Below are positions 54,903 to 62,415 of a stretch of DNA of 64,000 nucleotides, in pieces (position 1 is the stretch's first letter; each line of letters opens with the position of its first letter). A program made the translations under genes and the position numbers. The notes under the pieces are model-generated. The model did not search any database and was not told where the DNA came from. It saw only the letters and a program-made list of their open reading frames with translations. The stretch comes from Rehaibacterium terrae. Its GTDB lineage: Bacteria; Pseudomonadota; Gammaproteobacteria; Xanthomonadales; Xanthomonadaceae. The stretch spans positions 1 through 64,000 of the forward strand of contig NZ_JACHHX010000002.1 in assembly GCF_014202935.1 (NCBI RefSeq), written 5' to 3'.

Positions 54903-56027
54903 TCAGAACTGGTGCTGGGTGTCGTCGACGTTGAACACGTCGGCGTACGGGTCGTGCTCGCCCGAGGCGCCCTCGGAGAGGCGGATCTTCAGCGACAGCC
55001 CGTCGCGCGAGTCGGCCTTGCGCAGCGCCTCCTCCAGGTCGATCTTGCCTTCCTTGTAGAGGCGGTAGAGCGACTGGTCGAAGGTCTGCATGCCTTCCTG
55101 CAGCGACTTCTCCATCGCATCCTTGATGGCGTGGGTCTCACCGCGGCGCATCAGGTCGCGGATCATCGGGGTGTTGATCAGGATTTCCACCGCCGGCAGG
55201 CGCTTGCCGTCCTTGCCGACCACCAGGCGCTGCGAGATGACCGCCTTGAGGTTCAGCGCCAGGTTCATCAGCACGTTCTTGTGCGCAGCCTCGGGGAAGA
55301 AGTTGAGGATGCGCTCGAGGGTCTGGTCGGCGTTGTTGGAGTGCAGCGTGGCCAGGCACAGGTGACCGGTCTCGGCGAAGGCGATCGCAGACTCCATCGT
55401 GGTCGAGTCGAGGATCTCGCCGATCAGGATCACGTCCGGCGCTTCGCGCATGGCGTTCTTCAGCGCGTTGTGGAAGGCATGGGTATCCATGCCGACCTCG
55501 CGCTGGTTGACCAGCGATTTCTTGTGCCGGTGCAGGAACTCGATCGGATCCTCGATGGTGAGGATGTGACCGCACGAGTGCGTGTTGCGATAGTCGATCA
55601 TCGCCGCCAGCGTGGTCGACTTGCCCGAGCCGGTGGAGCCGACCACCAGCACCAGGCCGCGCGGCTCCATGATGATGTCCTTGAGGATGGCGGGCAGCCG
55701 CAGCTGCTCGATGCTCGGGATCTCGCTCTTGATCGCGCGGATCACCATGCCGACTTCGCCGCGCTGTTTGAACACGTTGACGCGGAAGCGGCCGGCGTCC
55801 TTCACTGCGATCGCCATGTTGAATTCCAGGTCGCGTTCGAACTGCGGCACCTGGCCCTCGTCCATCAGCGAGTAGGCGATCTTCTTGACCATGCCGGCCG
55901 GCAGGCCGGTGTTGCCGAGGGGGTAGAGCTTGCCCTCGACCTTGATGTGCACTGGCGCGCCCGTGGTCAGGAACATGTCGGACGCGTTCTTTTCCTTCAT
56001 CAGCTTGAGGAAATAGCCGATGTCCAT
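54903..56027 (-). CDS. pilU: Type IV pilus retraction ATPase PilU
   Basis: The 374-residue hexameric ATPase has Walker A GSTGSGKST (130-138), the Asp box TIEDPIEFLH, Walker B and the His box ALHSNNADQTLERILNFFPEAAH. The C-terminal extension (DPYADVFNVDDTQHQF) and length identify PilU rather than PilT. It works with PilT in pilus depolymerisation and twitching motility; pilT is not within the window on either side, so the usual pilT-pilU adjacency is not seen in the 3' direction and the upstream neighbour is a divergent lipoprotein gene. pilT must lie elsewhere if present. Confidence 0.95.
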   Translation of the reverse strand: MDIGYFLKLMKEKNASDMFLTTGAPVHIKVEGKLYPLGNTGLPAGMVKKIAYSLMDEGQVPQFERDLEFNMAIAVKDAGRFRVNVFKQRGEVGMVIRAIKSEIPSIEQLRLPAILKDIIMEPRGLVLVVGSTGSGKSTTLAAMIDYRNTHSCGHILTIEDPIEFLHRHKKSLVNQREVGMDTHAFHNALKNAMREAPDVILIGEILDSTTMESAIAFAETGHLCLATLHSNNADQTLERILNFFPEAAHKNVLMNLALNLKAVISQRLVVGKDGKRLPAVEILINTPMIRDLMRRGETHAIKDAMEKSLQEGMQTFDQSLYRLYKEGKIDLEEALRKADSRDGLSLKIRLSEGASGEHDPYADVFNVDDTQHQF

Positions 56028-56137
56028 GCGCTGTCATCTCTCCCCGTGCGTGGATGCGGCCGGTCGCGGTTGCGTGCCGGGGGGCGGCCCAACACAATAG
56101 CCGCATCGGTCGCGACGACCGGACAGCGGTTTTTGTT

Positions 56138-56518
56138 ATGACATCATCGCGCGCAAAAATCCATCGAACGCTTCCCGTTTTGGCGATGCTGGCGCTGGCC
56201 GGCTGCGCCAGCGCGCCGCCGCCCACCCTCCAGCTCGACGCCGCCGAGGTCGCGCTGGCCGGCGCCCGCGAAGTGCGGGCCGAGCGGTTCGCGCCCGACG
56301 AGCTGCGCCTGGCACGGATACGGCTCGAGGAGGCCCAGGCGGCCATGGCACGGGGCAAGTACGACGAGGCCCGCCAGCTCGCCGAGCAGGCCGAGGCCGA
56401 GGCCTCGCTGGCGATCGCGCGCAGCCGCGCCGCCGCCTGGCGCGCCGAGGTCGAACAGAAGACCGAGCAGAACGCGTCGCTGCGGCGCAGCCTGCTCGGC
56501 GAGGGGCGTCAGCCATGA
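56138..56518 (+). CDS. DUF4398 lipoprotein
   Basis: The 126-residue exported lipoprotein has the lipobox LALAGC (Cys about 22) and a helical DUF4398 region rich in Ala/Glu/Arg (DEARQLAEQAEAEASLAIARSRAAAWR). It overlaps the next gene, an OmpA-family protein, by four bases (ATGA). The pair is common in Proteobacteria and presumably bridges outer membrane and peptidoglycan, but no activity is established. The start at 56138 precedes the signal peptide. Confidence 0.88.
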   Translation: MTSSRAKIHRTLPVLAMLALAGCASAPPPTLQLDAAEVALAGAREVRAERFAPDELRLARIRLEEAQAAMARGKYDEARQLAEQAEAEASLAIARSRAAAWRAEVEQKTEQNASLRRSLLGEGRQP

Positions 56519-57477
56519 GCCTGCTGCTGCGTGTCTGTGTGCTGGGGCTGGCGCTGGCGACGCCACTGGCGATGGCGCAGGGTCAGCCGGATCCCGACTA
56601 CGACCGCCTGATGGCGGAGCTGCGGGCGCTCGAGAGCGATCCAGCGCTGGGCGGCCTGGCCGGCGTGGAGCGGCTCAAGGCGCGCCAGGCGCTGGCCGCC
56701 CTGCAGGCGGCCACCCGCCGCGAGCGGCCGCATGCGCTGTACATGGCGGAGCGGCGCGTGCTCACCGCGCGCATCGCCGCCCAGGCCGAACTGGCGCGCA
56801 GCCAGGCCGAGCAGCTCGATCGCGAGCGCGACCAGATCCTGCTGCAGGCCAGCCAGCGCGATGCCGCGCTGGCCCGCCAGGAGGCCGAGCGGCTGCGGCT
56901 GCTGAGCCTGGCACGGGCCGAGGAGGCGCAGCGCGAGCGGTTGGCGCGCGAGCAGTCCACCGCCGAAGCCGAGGCGGCGCTGGCGCAGGCCGAGCAGGCG
57001 CGCCGGCTGGCCGAGGCGCGCGCCCGCGAGGCGGCGCTGGCGCGCCGCGAGGCCGAGCTGGCCGCCGCCGCCGCCGAGAGTCTGCGCCTGCAGCTGGAAA
57101 GCCTCACCTCCCGGCGCGAGGAGCGCGGCGAAGTGATGACCCTCTCGGGTGACGTGTTCGCCCCCGGTCAGGGTGCGCTGCGGCCCGAAGCGCGGGCCCA
57201 CCTGCGCCGCGTGGTCGAGTTCGTGCAGCGCAATCCGGGCGCGCGGGTACGCATCGAAGGCCACACCGACAGCACCGGCAGCGCCAACCTGAACCAGGCG
57301 CTGTCGCAGCGGCGCGCCGAGTCGGTGCGGCAGGCGCTGATCGAGGAAGGCGTGGATGCGGCGCGGCTGGAGGCGGTCGGTTTCGGACAGGACCGGCCGG
57401 TGGCCGACAACCGCACCGAGGAGGGCCGGGCCCGCAACCGGCGGGTCGAGATCGTGGTGCTCGCCGGCGGCGGGTGA
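56515..57477 (+). CDS. OmpA-family protein with long coiled coil
   Basis: The 320-residue protein has a signal peptide (cleavage about residue 21, AMA-QGQ), a predicted coiled-coil region (residues ~55-200, almost only A/R/E/Q/L with few breaks) and a C-terminal OmpA-like peptidoglycan-binding domain (residues ~205-318) with RIEGHTDSTGSANLNQALSQRRAESVRQ and RARNRRVEIVV. The binding Asp and Arg of the NxxLSxxRA/D-type motif are present. Together with the DUF4398 lipoprotein it likely forms an outer-membrane-to-cell-wall tether. A terminator lies 80 bp further on. Confidence 0.9.
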   Translation: MSLLLRVCVLGLALATPLAMAQGQPDPDYDRLMAELRALESDPALGGLAGVERLKARQALAALQAATRRERPHALYMAERRVLTARIAAQAELARSQAEQLDRERDQILLQASQRDAALARQEAERLRLLSLARAEEAQRERLAREQSTAEAEAALAQAEQARRLAEARAREAALARREAELAAAAAESLRLQLESLTSRREERGEVMTLSGDVFAPGQGALRPEARAHLRRVVEFVQRNPGARVRIEGHTDSTGSANLNQALSQRRAESVRQALIEEGVDAARLEAVGFGQDRPVADNRTEEGRARNRRVEIVVLAGGG

Positions 57478-57559
57478 TCTCTTTCAGATTCAACCACTTG
57501 CAAGGCCGTTCCGGGGTGGCGCAAGGCTAAGTCACTGATCGGAAAGCAGGTTTCCGCAG

Positions 57560-57596
57560 TCCCGTCTCGCTGCCTGGTGAGACGGGATTTCTTTTT
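57560..57596 (+). terminator. Intrinsic terminator behind the OmpA-family gene
   Basis: Stem TCCCGTCTC/GAGACGGGA (57560-57568/57579-57587) followed by a T-rich tract. Confidence 0.85.
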
Positions 57597-57863
57597 TGAA
57601 TCAGCAGGTTGTGGGCGCACTTGCGGGCGCCTGGGCAGGGGCGTAGGGTCAGATTCCCGTACGGCATCCCTGCTGTGCGGGTTTTCCGAGCCAGGCCGAT
57701 GAATGCAGACCTCGTCCTCACGGAGACCGCCGCCTCGAATGCCGGGGCGGGCGTGCCGATGATGGACGCCGCCCGCGATACCGACCTGACGTTGACTCAA
57801 CCTGCGCCCTGCGCCGTTCCCGCGGCCGGGGCGTTCGTGTCTTTGATCGAAGGAGGTCAACCG

Positions 57864-58091
57864 ATGTTTGAAGGGCAACCCCAATCCGACGTGGAGGCGC
57901 TGCTCAAGAGCAACCCCGAGTTCCGCCAGCTCTACCACCGCCACCGCGAGCTCGACAAGCAGGTGCTCGATGCCGAACTGGGCGTGCTGCCCATCGACGA
58001 CACCACCCTCGCGCGGATGAAGAAGGAAAAGCTCCACGCGAAGGACCGGCTGACCCGGATGTTCGACGCACATCATCAGACCAGACACTGA
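57864..58091 (+). CDS. YdcH family (DUF465) protein
   Basis: The 75-residue helical protein matches the YdcH/DUF465 family: SNPEFRQLYHRHRELDKQVLDAELG and MKKEKLHAKDRLTRMF. The function of YdcH is unknown. The start at 57864 is fixed by a textbook AAGGAGGT ribosome site at 57850-57857; the upstream frame to 57609 has no such site. It sits alone between two terminators. Confidence 0.92.
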   Translation: MFEGQPQSDVEALLKSNPEFRQLYHRHRELDKQVLDAELGVLPIDDTTLARMKKEKLHAKDRLTRMFDAHHQTRH

Positions 58092-58155
58092 TGAACGTTT
58101 CTTCGCGGGTGGCGGCGGCCTCTCCTCGTCGGCCGCCGTCGCCCGCACCCCCTCA

Positions 58156-58183
58156 ACGAAGGCGCCCTGCGGGGCGCCTTCGT
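58156..58183. terminator. Terminator-like hairpin after the YdcH gene
   Basis: Perfect 11 bp stem (58156-58166/58173-58183, 6 nt loop) 64 nt past the stop codon. The following T-tract is weak. Confidence 0.6.
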
Positions 58184-58281
58184 CGTTCCGGCCGCGGGCC
58201 GGTGGCGGCCGGGCGGCGCTGGTAGAATCCCCCGTCCGTCCTTCTGCGACGGCGCCGCACCGCCGCCCGTCCGAGCCCATC

Positions 58282-59652
58282 ATGCCGGTCCACCAGAACG
58301 TCCTCGAACTCATCGGCAACACCCCCATCGTCAAGGCGCAGCATCTGGATGCCGGCCTCTGCGAGATCTACCTCAAGCTCGAAAGCGCCAACCCGGGCGG
58401 CTCGATCAAGGACCGCATCGGCCTGTCGATGATCGAGGCGGCCGAGCGGGCCGGAAAGATCAAGCCCGGTGACACCCTGGTCGAGGGCACCGCCGGCAAC
58501 ACCGGCATCGGCCTGGCGCTGGTCGCCCAGCAGAAGGGCTATCGCCTCATCCTCGTCGTGCCCGACAAGATGAGCCGGGAGAAGATCTTCAACCTCAAGG
58601 CGATGGGCGCCGAGGTGGTGCTGACCCGTTCGGATGTCGCCAAGGGCCACCCCGACTACTACCAGGACCTGGCCGAACGGATCGCCCGCCAGACGCCGAA
58701 CGCCTACTTCATCAACCAGTTCGGCAACCCGGACAACCCGCGCGCCCATTACGAGGGGACCGGGCCGGAGATCTGGCGGCAGATGGACGGCCGGCTCGAC
58801 GCCATCGTGTTCGGCTGCGGCTCCTCGGGCACGATGACCGGCCTGTCGCGCTATTTCGCCGAGGTGGCGCCGCAGGTCGAACTGATCCTGGCCGATCCGG
58901 TCGGTTCGATCCTGGCCCAGTACATCAACGAGGGCACCCTGAGCGAAAAGTCCGGCACCTGGATGGTGGAAGGCATCGGCGAGGACTTCCTGCCGGTGAT
59001 TTCCGACTTCAGCCGGGTCAGCAAGGCTTACGCCATCTCCGACCGGGAGAGCTTCCTCGCCGCGCGCGAACTGCTGCGCAAGGAGGGCATCCTCGGCGGC
59101 TCCTCCACCGGCACCCTGCTGGCCGCCGCGCTCAAGTACTGCCGCGAGCAGACCGTGCCGAAAAAGGTGCTGGTGTTCGTCTGCGACACCGGCAACAAGT
59201 ACCTGTCGAAGATGTACAACGACTACTGGATGCTCGACAACGGCTTTCTCGAGCGCCCGCAGTACGGCGACCTGCGCGACCTGATCCTGCGTCCCTACGC
59301 GCAGAGGGATACCGTCGTGATCGGCCCCAACGACCTGCTGGTCACCGCCTACCAGCGCATGAAGCTCTACGAGATCTCGCAGCTACCAGTGATGGAGGGC
59401 GAGAGGCTGGTCGGCATCCTCGACGAATCCGACGTGCTGATGCATGTCTACGGCGACCAGCAGCGCTTTCGCGACCCGGTCTCGACCGCGATGGTCTCCA
59501 AGCTCGACGTGCTCGACGTCAAGTCGCCGATCGAAGCGCTGCTGCCGGTGTTCGATCGCGGCCATGTCGCCATCGTGATGGACGGCGACCAGTTCCTCGG
59601 CCTGATCACCCGCATCGACCTGCTCAACTACCTGCGCCGCCGCGTCAACTGA
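58282..59652 (+). CDS. Cystathionine beta-synthase (PLP domain plus CBS pair)
   Basis: The 456-residue enzyme joins serine and homocysteine to cystathionine. PLP-binding Lys43 lies in NPGGSIKDRIG, with the phosphate loop EGTAGNTGIGLAL and the GSSGTMTGLSRYF region. The C-terminal third (about residues 335-456) has two CBS repeats (LLVTAYQRMKLYEISQLPVMEGERLVGILDESDVL, and a second). No heme-binding N-terminus is seen. The cystathionine gamma-lyase gene follows 26 nt later, completing reverse transsulfuration. An alternative is a cysteine synthase, but the CBS domains favour this call. Confidence 0.93.
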   Translation: MPVHQNVLELIGNTPIVKAQHLDAGLCEIYLKLESANPGGSIKDRIGLSMIEAAERAGKIKPGDTLVEGTAGNTGIGLALVAQQKGYRLILVVPDKMSREKIFNLKAMGAEVVLTRSDVAKGHPDYYQDLAERIARQTPNAYFINQFGNPDNPRAHYEGTGPEIWRQMDGRLDAIVFGCGSSGTMTGLSRYFAEVAPQVELILADPVGSILAQYINEGTLSEKSGTWMVEGIGEDFLPVISDFSRVSKAYAISDRESFLAARELLRKEGILGGSSTGTLLAAALKYCREQTVPKKVLVFVCDTGNKYLSKMYNDYWMLDNGFLERPQYGDLRDLILRPYAQRDTVVIGPNDLLVTAYQRMKLYEISQLPVMEGERLVGILDESDVLMHVYGDQQRFRDPVSTAMVSKLDVLDVKSPIEALLPVFDRGHVAIVMDGDQFLGLITRIDLLNYLRRRVN

Positions 59653-59678
59653 CCCGGCCGCCTCCGCGAAGCGATCCC

Positions 59679-60842
59679 ATGACCGACACCAAGCCCCTCG
59701 GCCTCGGCACCCGCGCCATCCACGCCGGCCAGTCGCCCGACCCCTCCACCGGCGCGGTGATGACGCCGATCTACGCCACCTCCACCTACGTGCAGGCCAG
59801 CCCCGGCGTACACAAGGGCTTCGAGTACTCGCGCAGCCACAACCCGACCCGCTTCGCCTACGAGCGCTGCGTGGCGGCGCTGGAAGGCGGCAGCCGCGGC
59901 TACGCCTTCGCTTCCGGCCTGGCGGCGAGCGCGACCGTGCTCGACCTGCTCGACAGCGGCAGCCATGTGATCGCCATGGACGACGTCTACGGCGGCACCT
60001 ACCGGCTGTTCGAGCGCGTGCGCCGGCGCAGCGCCGGGCTGGACTTCAGCTGGGTCGATCTCAACGACTACGCCGGCTTCGAGGCCGCGATCCGACCCGA
60101 GACGCGGATGGTGTGGATCGAGACGCCGACCAACCCGATGCTCAAGCTGGTCGACATCGCCCGCGTGGCGGAGATCGCCCGCAAGCGCGGCCTCATCGTC
60201 GTGGTCGACAACACCTTCGCCACCCCGGTGCTGCAGCGGCCGCTGGAACTCGGTGCGCACCTGGTCGTGCATTCGGCGACCAAGTACCTCAATGGCCACT
60301 CCGACATCGTCGGCGGGATGGTGGTGGTCGGTGACGACGCCGAGCTGGCCGAGCGGCTGGCCTTCCTGCAGAACGCCGTCGGCGCGGTGCAGGGCCCGTT
60401 CGACAGCTTCCTTGCCTTGCGCGGCTTGAAGACCCTGCACCTGCGCATGAAGGCGCACTGCGAGAACGCCCTGGCGCTGGCGCAGTGGCTGGAAACGCAC
60501 CCGGCGGTCGACAAGGTCATCTACCCCGGCCTGGCATCGCATCCGCAGCACGCACTGGCGCAGCGCCAGATGGCCGGCGCCGGCGGCATCATCAGCCTCT
60601 ACGTGAAGGGCGGCTTCGCCGCCGCCAAGCGGATGCTCGAACGCTGCGAGCTGTTCGCCCTGGCCGAGTCGCTCGGCGGCGTCGAGAGCCTGGTCAACCA
60701 CCCGGCGATCATGACCCACGCCTCGGTCCCACCCGAGCGCCGCGCCGCGCTCGGTATCACCGACAACCTGGTGCGCCTGAGCGTGGGGATCGAGGACGTG
60801 GCCGATCTGCGTGCGGAGCTGGCCGAGGGGCTGAAGGCATGA
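59679..60842 (+). CDS. Cystathionine gamma-lyase/gamma-synthase family enzyme
   Basis: The 387-residue PLP enzyme has Lys202 in the VVHSATKYLNGHSD motif and EYSRSHNPTRFAYERCVAALEGG typical of the MetB/MetC/CGL family. Family members include cystathionine gamma-lyase, gamma-synthase and O-acylhomoserine sulfhydrylase. The partner cbs gene favours the gamma-lyase (cysteine-making) role. In Xanthomonas this gene (often called metB) marks one border of the LPS O-antigen locus, and the same happens here: its stop codon overlaps the start of a polysaccharide-export permease. Confidence 0.93.
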   Translation: MTDTKPLGLGTRAIHAGQSPDPSTGAVMTPIYATSTYVQASPGVHKGFEYSRSHNPTRFAYERCVAALEGGSRGYAFASGLAASATVLDLLDSGSHVIAMDDVYGGTYRLFERVRRRSAGLDFSWVDLNDYAGFEAAIRPETRMVWIETPTNPMLKLVDIARVAEIARKRGLIVVVDNTFATPVLQRPLELGAHLVVHSATKYLNGHSDIVGGMVVVGDDAELAERLAFLQNAVGAVQGPFDSFLALRGLKTLHLRMKAHCENALALAQWLETHPAVDKVIYPGLASHPQHALAQRQMAGAGGIISLYVKGGFAAAKRMLERCELFALAESLGGVESLVNHPAIMTHASVPPERRAALGITDNLVRLSVGIEDVADLRAELAEGLKA

Positions 60843-61630
60843 GTCGCAGTCTGCTGCGCGACTATCGCGACAGCCTGCGCTATCCCGAGTTCTGGCTGTA
60901 TGCCACTTGGCTGGAGATCGTCACCAAGTACCGGCGTTCTCGCCTTGGACTGTTCTGGGCGATCTTCCCGGCATTCGTGTATTCCTTCGGAGTCGGCGCT
61001 TTCTTCGCACACCTGCAGGGGCACGACCCGATGCGCTTCATTCCACATCTGGGACTGGGATACATCGTATTCCGGCTGGTAACCGTCTCGCTCAGCGAGG
61101 CGACTACCGCCTGCAGCAGTCATACCAGCTTCATACTGGACGGCCGCGTGCGGCTGACCGATTACATACTGCGTGTGGTCGCCAAGGCACTGTTCTATTT
61201 TCTGGTTGCGCTGCCGGTCGTTGCCGTGGCACTGGCGATCGCACCGCAGTTTCAACCGGAGGGGTTGCTGACCTTGGTGCCATCATTACTGCTGGTGCTG
61301 CTCAATGTGATCTGGATGGGAGCTGTATTGGCGGTGGTCGGTGCGCGCTTTCCCGACATCCACGAGCTGATTGGAAGCGTGCTGATGTTCAGCTTCCTGT
61401 TCACACCCATACTCTGGTATGCCGAGCAGGCGCCGACAGACACCCTGCGCGGAGGAATCGCCAGGATGAACCCCCTGTTCCACCTGGTCGAGATCATCCG
61501 CGCGCCCTTGCTCGGTGAGCCACTTGAGCGGTTCACGTTCGTGTATCTGGCTGCCATGCTGGTGATCGGGTGGGGGCTGGCTGCTTGGGCCTATCGTCGC
61601 TACGCGCGCTTCGTGCCTATCTGGATATGA
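60839..61630 (+). CDS. ABC-2 type polysaccharide export permease (Wzm-like)
   Basis: The 263-residue membrane protein has six predicted helices and the N-terminal amphipathic start LRDYRDSLRYPEFWLYATWLEIVTKYRRSRLGLFWAIFPAFVYS, typical of Wzm/KpsM-type permeases. It overlaps the cystathionine gamma-lyase gene and the ATPase gene by four bases each, so transport genes are directly linked to a housekeeping gene. Base composition starts to shift to more A/T from here. The exported polymer is unknown. Confidence 0.92.
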   Translation: MSRSLLRDYRDSLRYPEFWLYATWLEIVTKYRRSRLGLFWAIFPAFVYSFGVGAFFAHLQGHDPMRFIPHLGLGYIVFRLVTVSLSEATTACSSHTSFILDGRVRLTDYILRVVAKALFYFLVALPVVAVALAIAPQFQPEGLLTLVPSLLLVLLNVIWMGAVLAVVGARFPDIHELIGSVLMFSFLFTPILWYAEQAPTDTLRGGIARMNPLFHLVEIIRAPLLGEPLERFTFVYLAAMLVIGWGLAAWAYRRYARFVPIWI

Positions 61631-62415
61631 GTACGGAAGCTTATCTGCGCGCCCATGGCGTGGGCTTGGACATGCCGCTGTTCACTCAGGATGCCCGAGG
61701 GGTGCGGGCGACCCTGGGCTTGTTCCTGCGGGCAGCCTTTCAGCCGCCCAGGCGCGAAGTTTGCACCACCTTGGACGGCATCAGCTTCTCGCTGCAGGCA
61801 GGGGATAGACTGGCCGTGGTTGGGCGCAACGGCGCAGGCAAGTCGACTCTGCTGAAGGTGTTGGTCGGGGCCTACCCGCCGACCCGTGGCCATGTCGAGA
61901 TCTGCGGAAGCCGTCAGGCCCTGCTCAACCTCTCGCTTGGTTTCAATCAGGAGGCCACGGTCGTCGAGAACATCATGCTGCGTGGCATCGCCATGGGCTT
62001 GCGCTCGCAACAGGCCAGTGCGGTCATCGATGAAGTTCTGGACTTTGCCGAGTTGACGGAAAAGGCCGGGCACCGGCTGCGCACGCTGTCCGCCGGACAA
62101 CGTATGCGCCTCGGCTTTGCCTTGGCCACGGCGGTTCAGCACGAAATCCTGATCATGGACGAGTGGATCGGTACCGGTGATGCCGGGTTCGTCGCCAAGG
62201 CCAGAGACAGGATACGATCACGTGTGAACAATGCTCGTATCGTGGTGTTGGCCAGCCACAATTTTCAGCTCATCAAGGATGTGTGCAACGTTGCGATGCT
62301 GCTCGAAGCGGGGAGAAGCCTGGCGTATGGACCAGTGGAGGTCGTGCTCAGGCAATACGAGACGCTTCTGCGTGAGGCGGCCAGTGGCGCAGATTCGGAT
62401 GGTCGGGGGCAATGA
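61627..62415 (+). CDS. ABC polysaccharide export ATP-binding protein (Wzt-like, short)
   Basis: The 262-residue ATPase has Walker A GRNGAGKST (66-74), signature LSAGQRMRLGFA and Walker B ILIMDEW. It lacks the C-terminal carbohydrate-binding domain found in Wzt proteins that recognise modified polymer ends, so it resembles the shorter KpsT-like type. It overlaps wzm by ATGA and the glycosyltransferase gene behind it. With Wzm it would export lipid-linked O-antigen or capsule through the inner membrane. Confidence 0.92.
   Translation: MSTEAYLRAHGVGLDMPLFTQDARGVRATLGLFLRAAFQPPRREVCTTLDGISFSLQAGDRLAVVGRNGAGKSTLLKVLVGAYPPTRGHVEICGSRQALLNLSLGFNQEATVVENIMLRGIAMGLRSQQASAVIDEVLDFAELTEKAGHRLRTLSAGQRMRLGFALATAVQHEILIMDEWIGTGDAGFVAKARDRIRSRVNNARIVVLASHNFQLIKDVCNVAMLLEAGRSLAYGPVEVVLRQYETLLREAASGADSDGRGQ

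Noticed and set aside
57609-57863. N-terminal extension of the YdcH protein
   Set aside because: A perfect AAGGAGGT ribosome site 6 nt before 57864 and homologue N-termini support the shorter protein.
58092-58281. SAM or other sulfur riboswitch ahead of cbs
   Set aside because: The interval holds a simple terminator-like hairpin and no pattern matching known SAM-binding aptamers.
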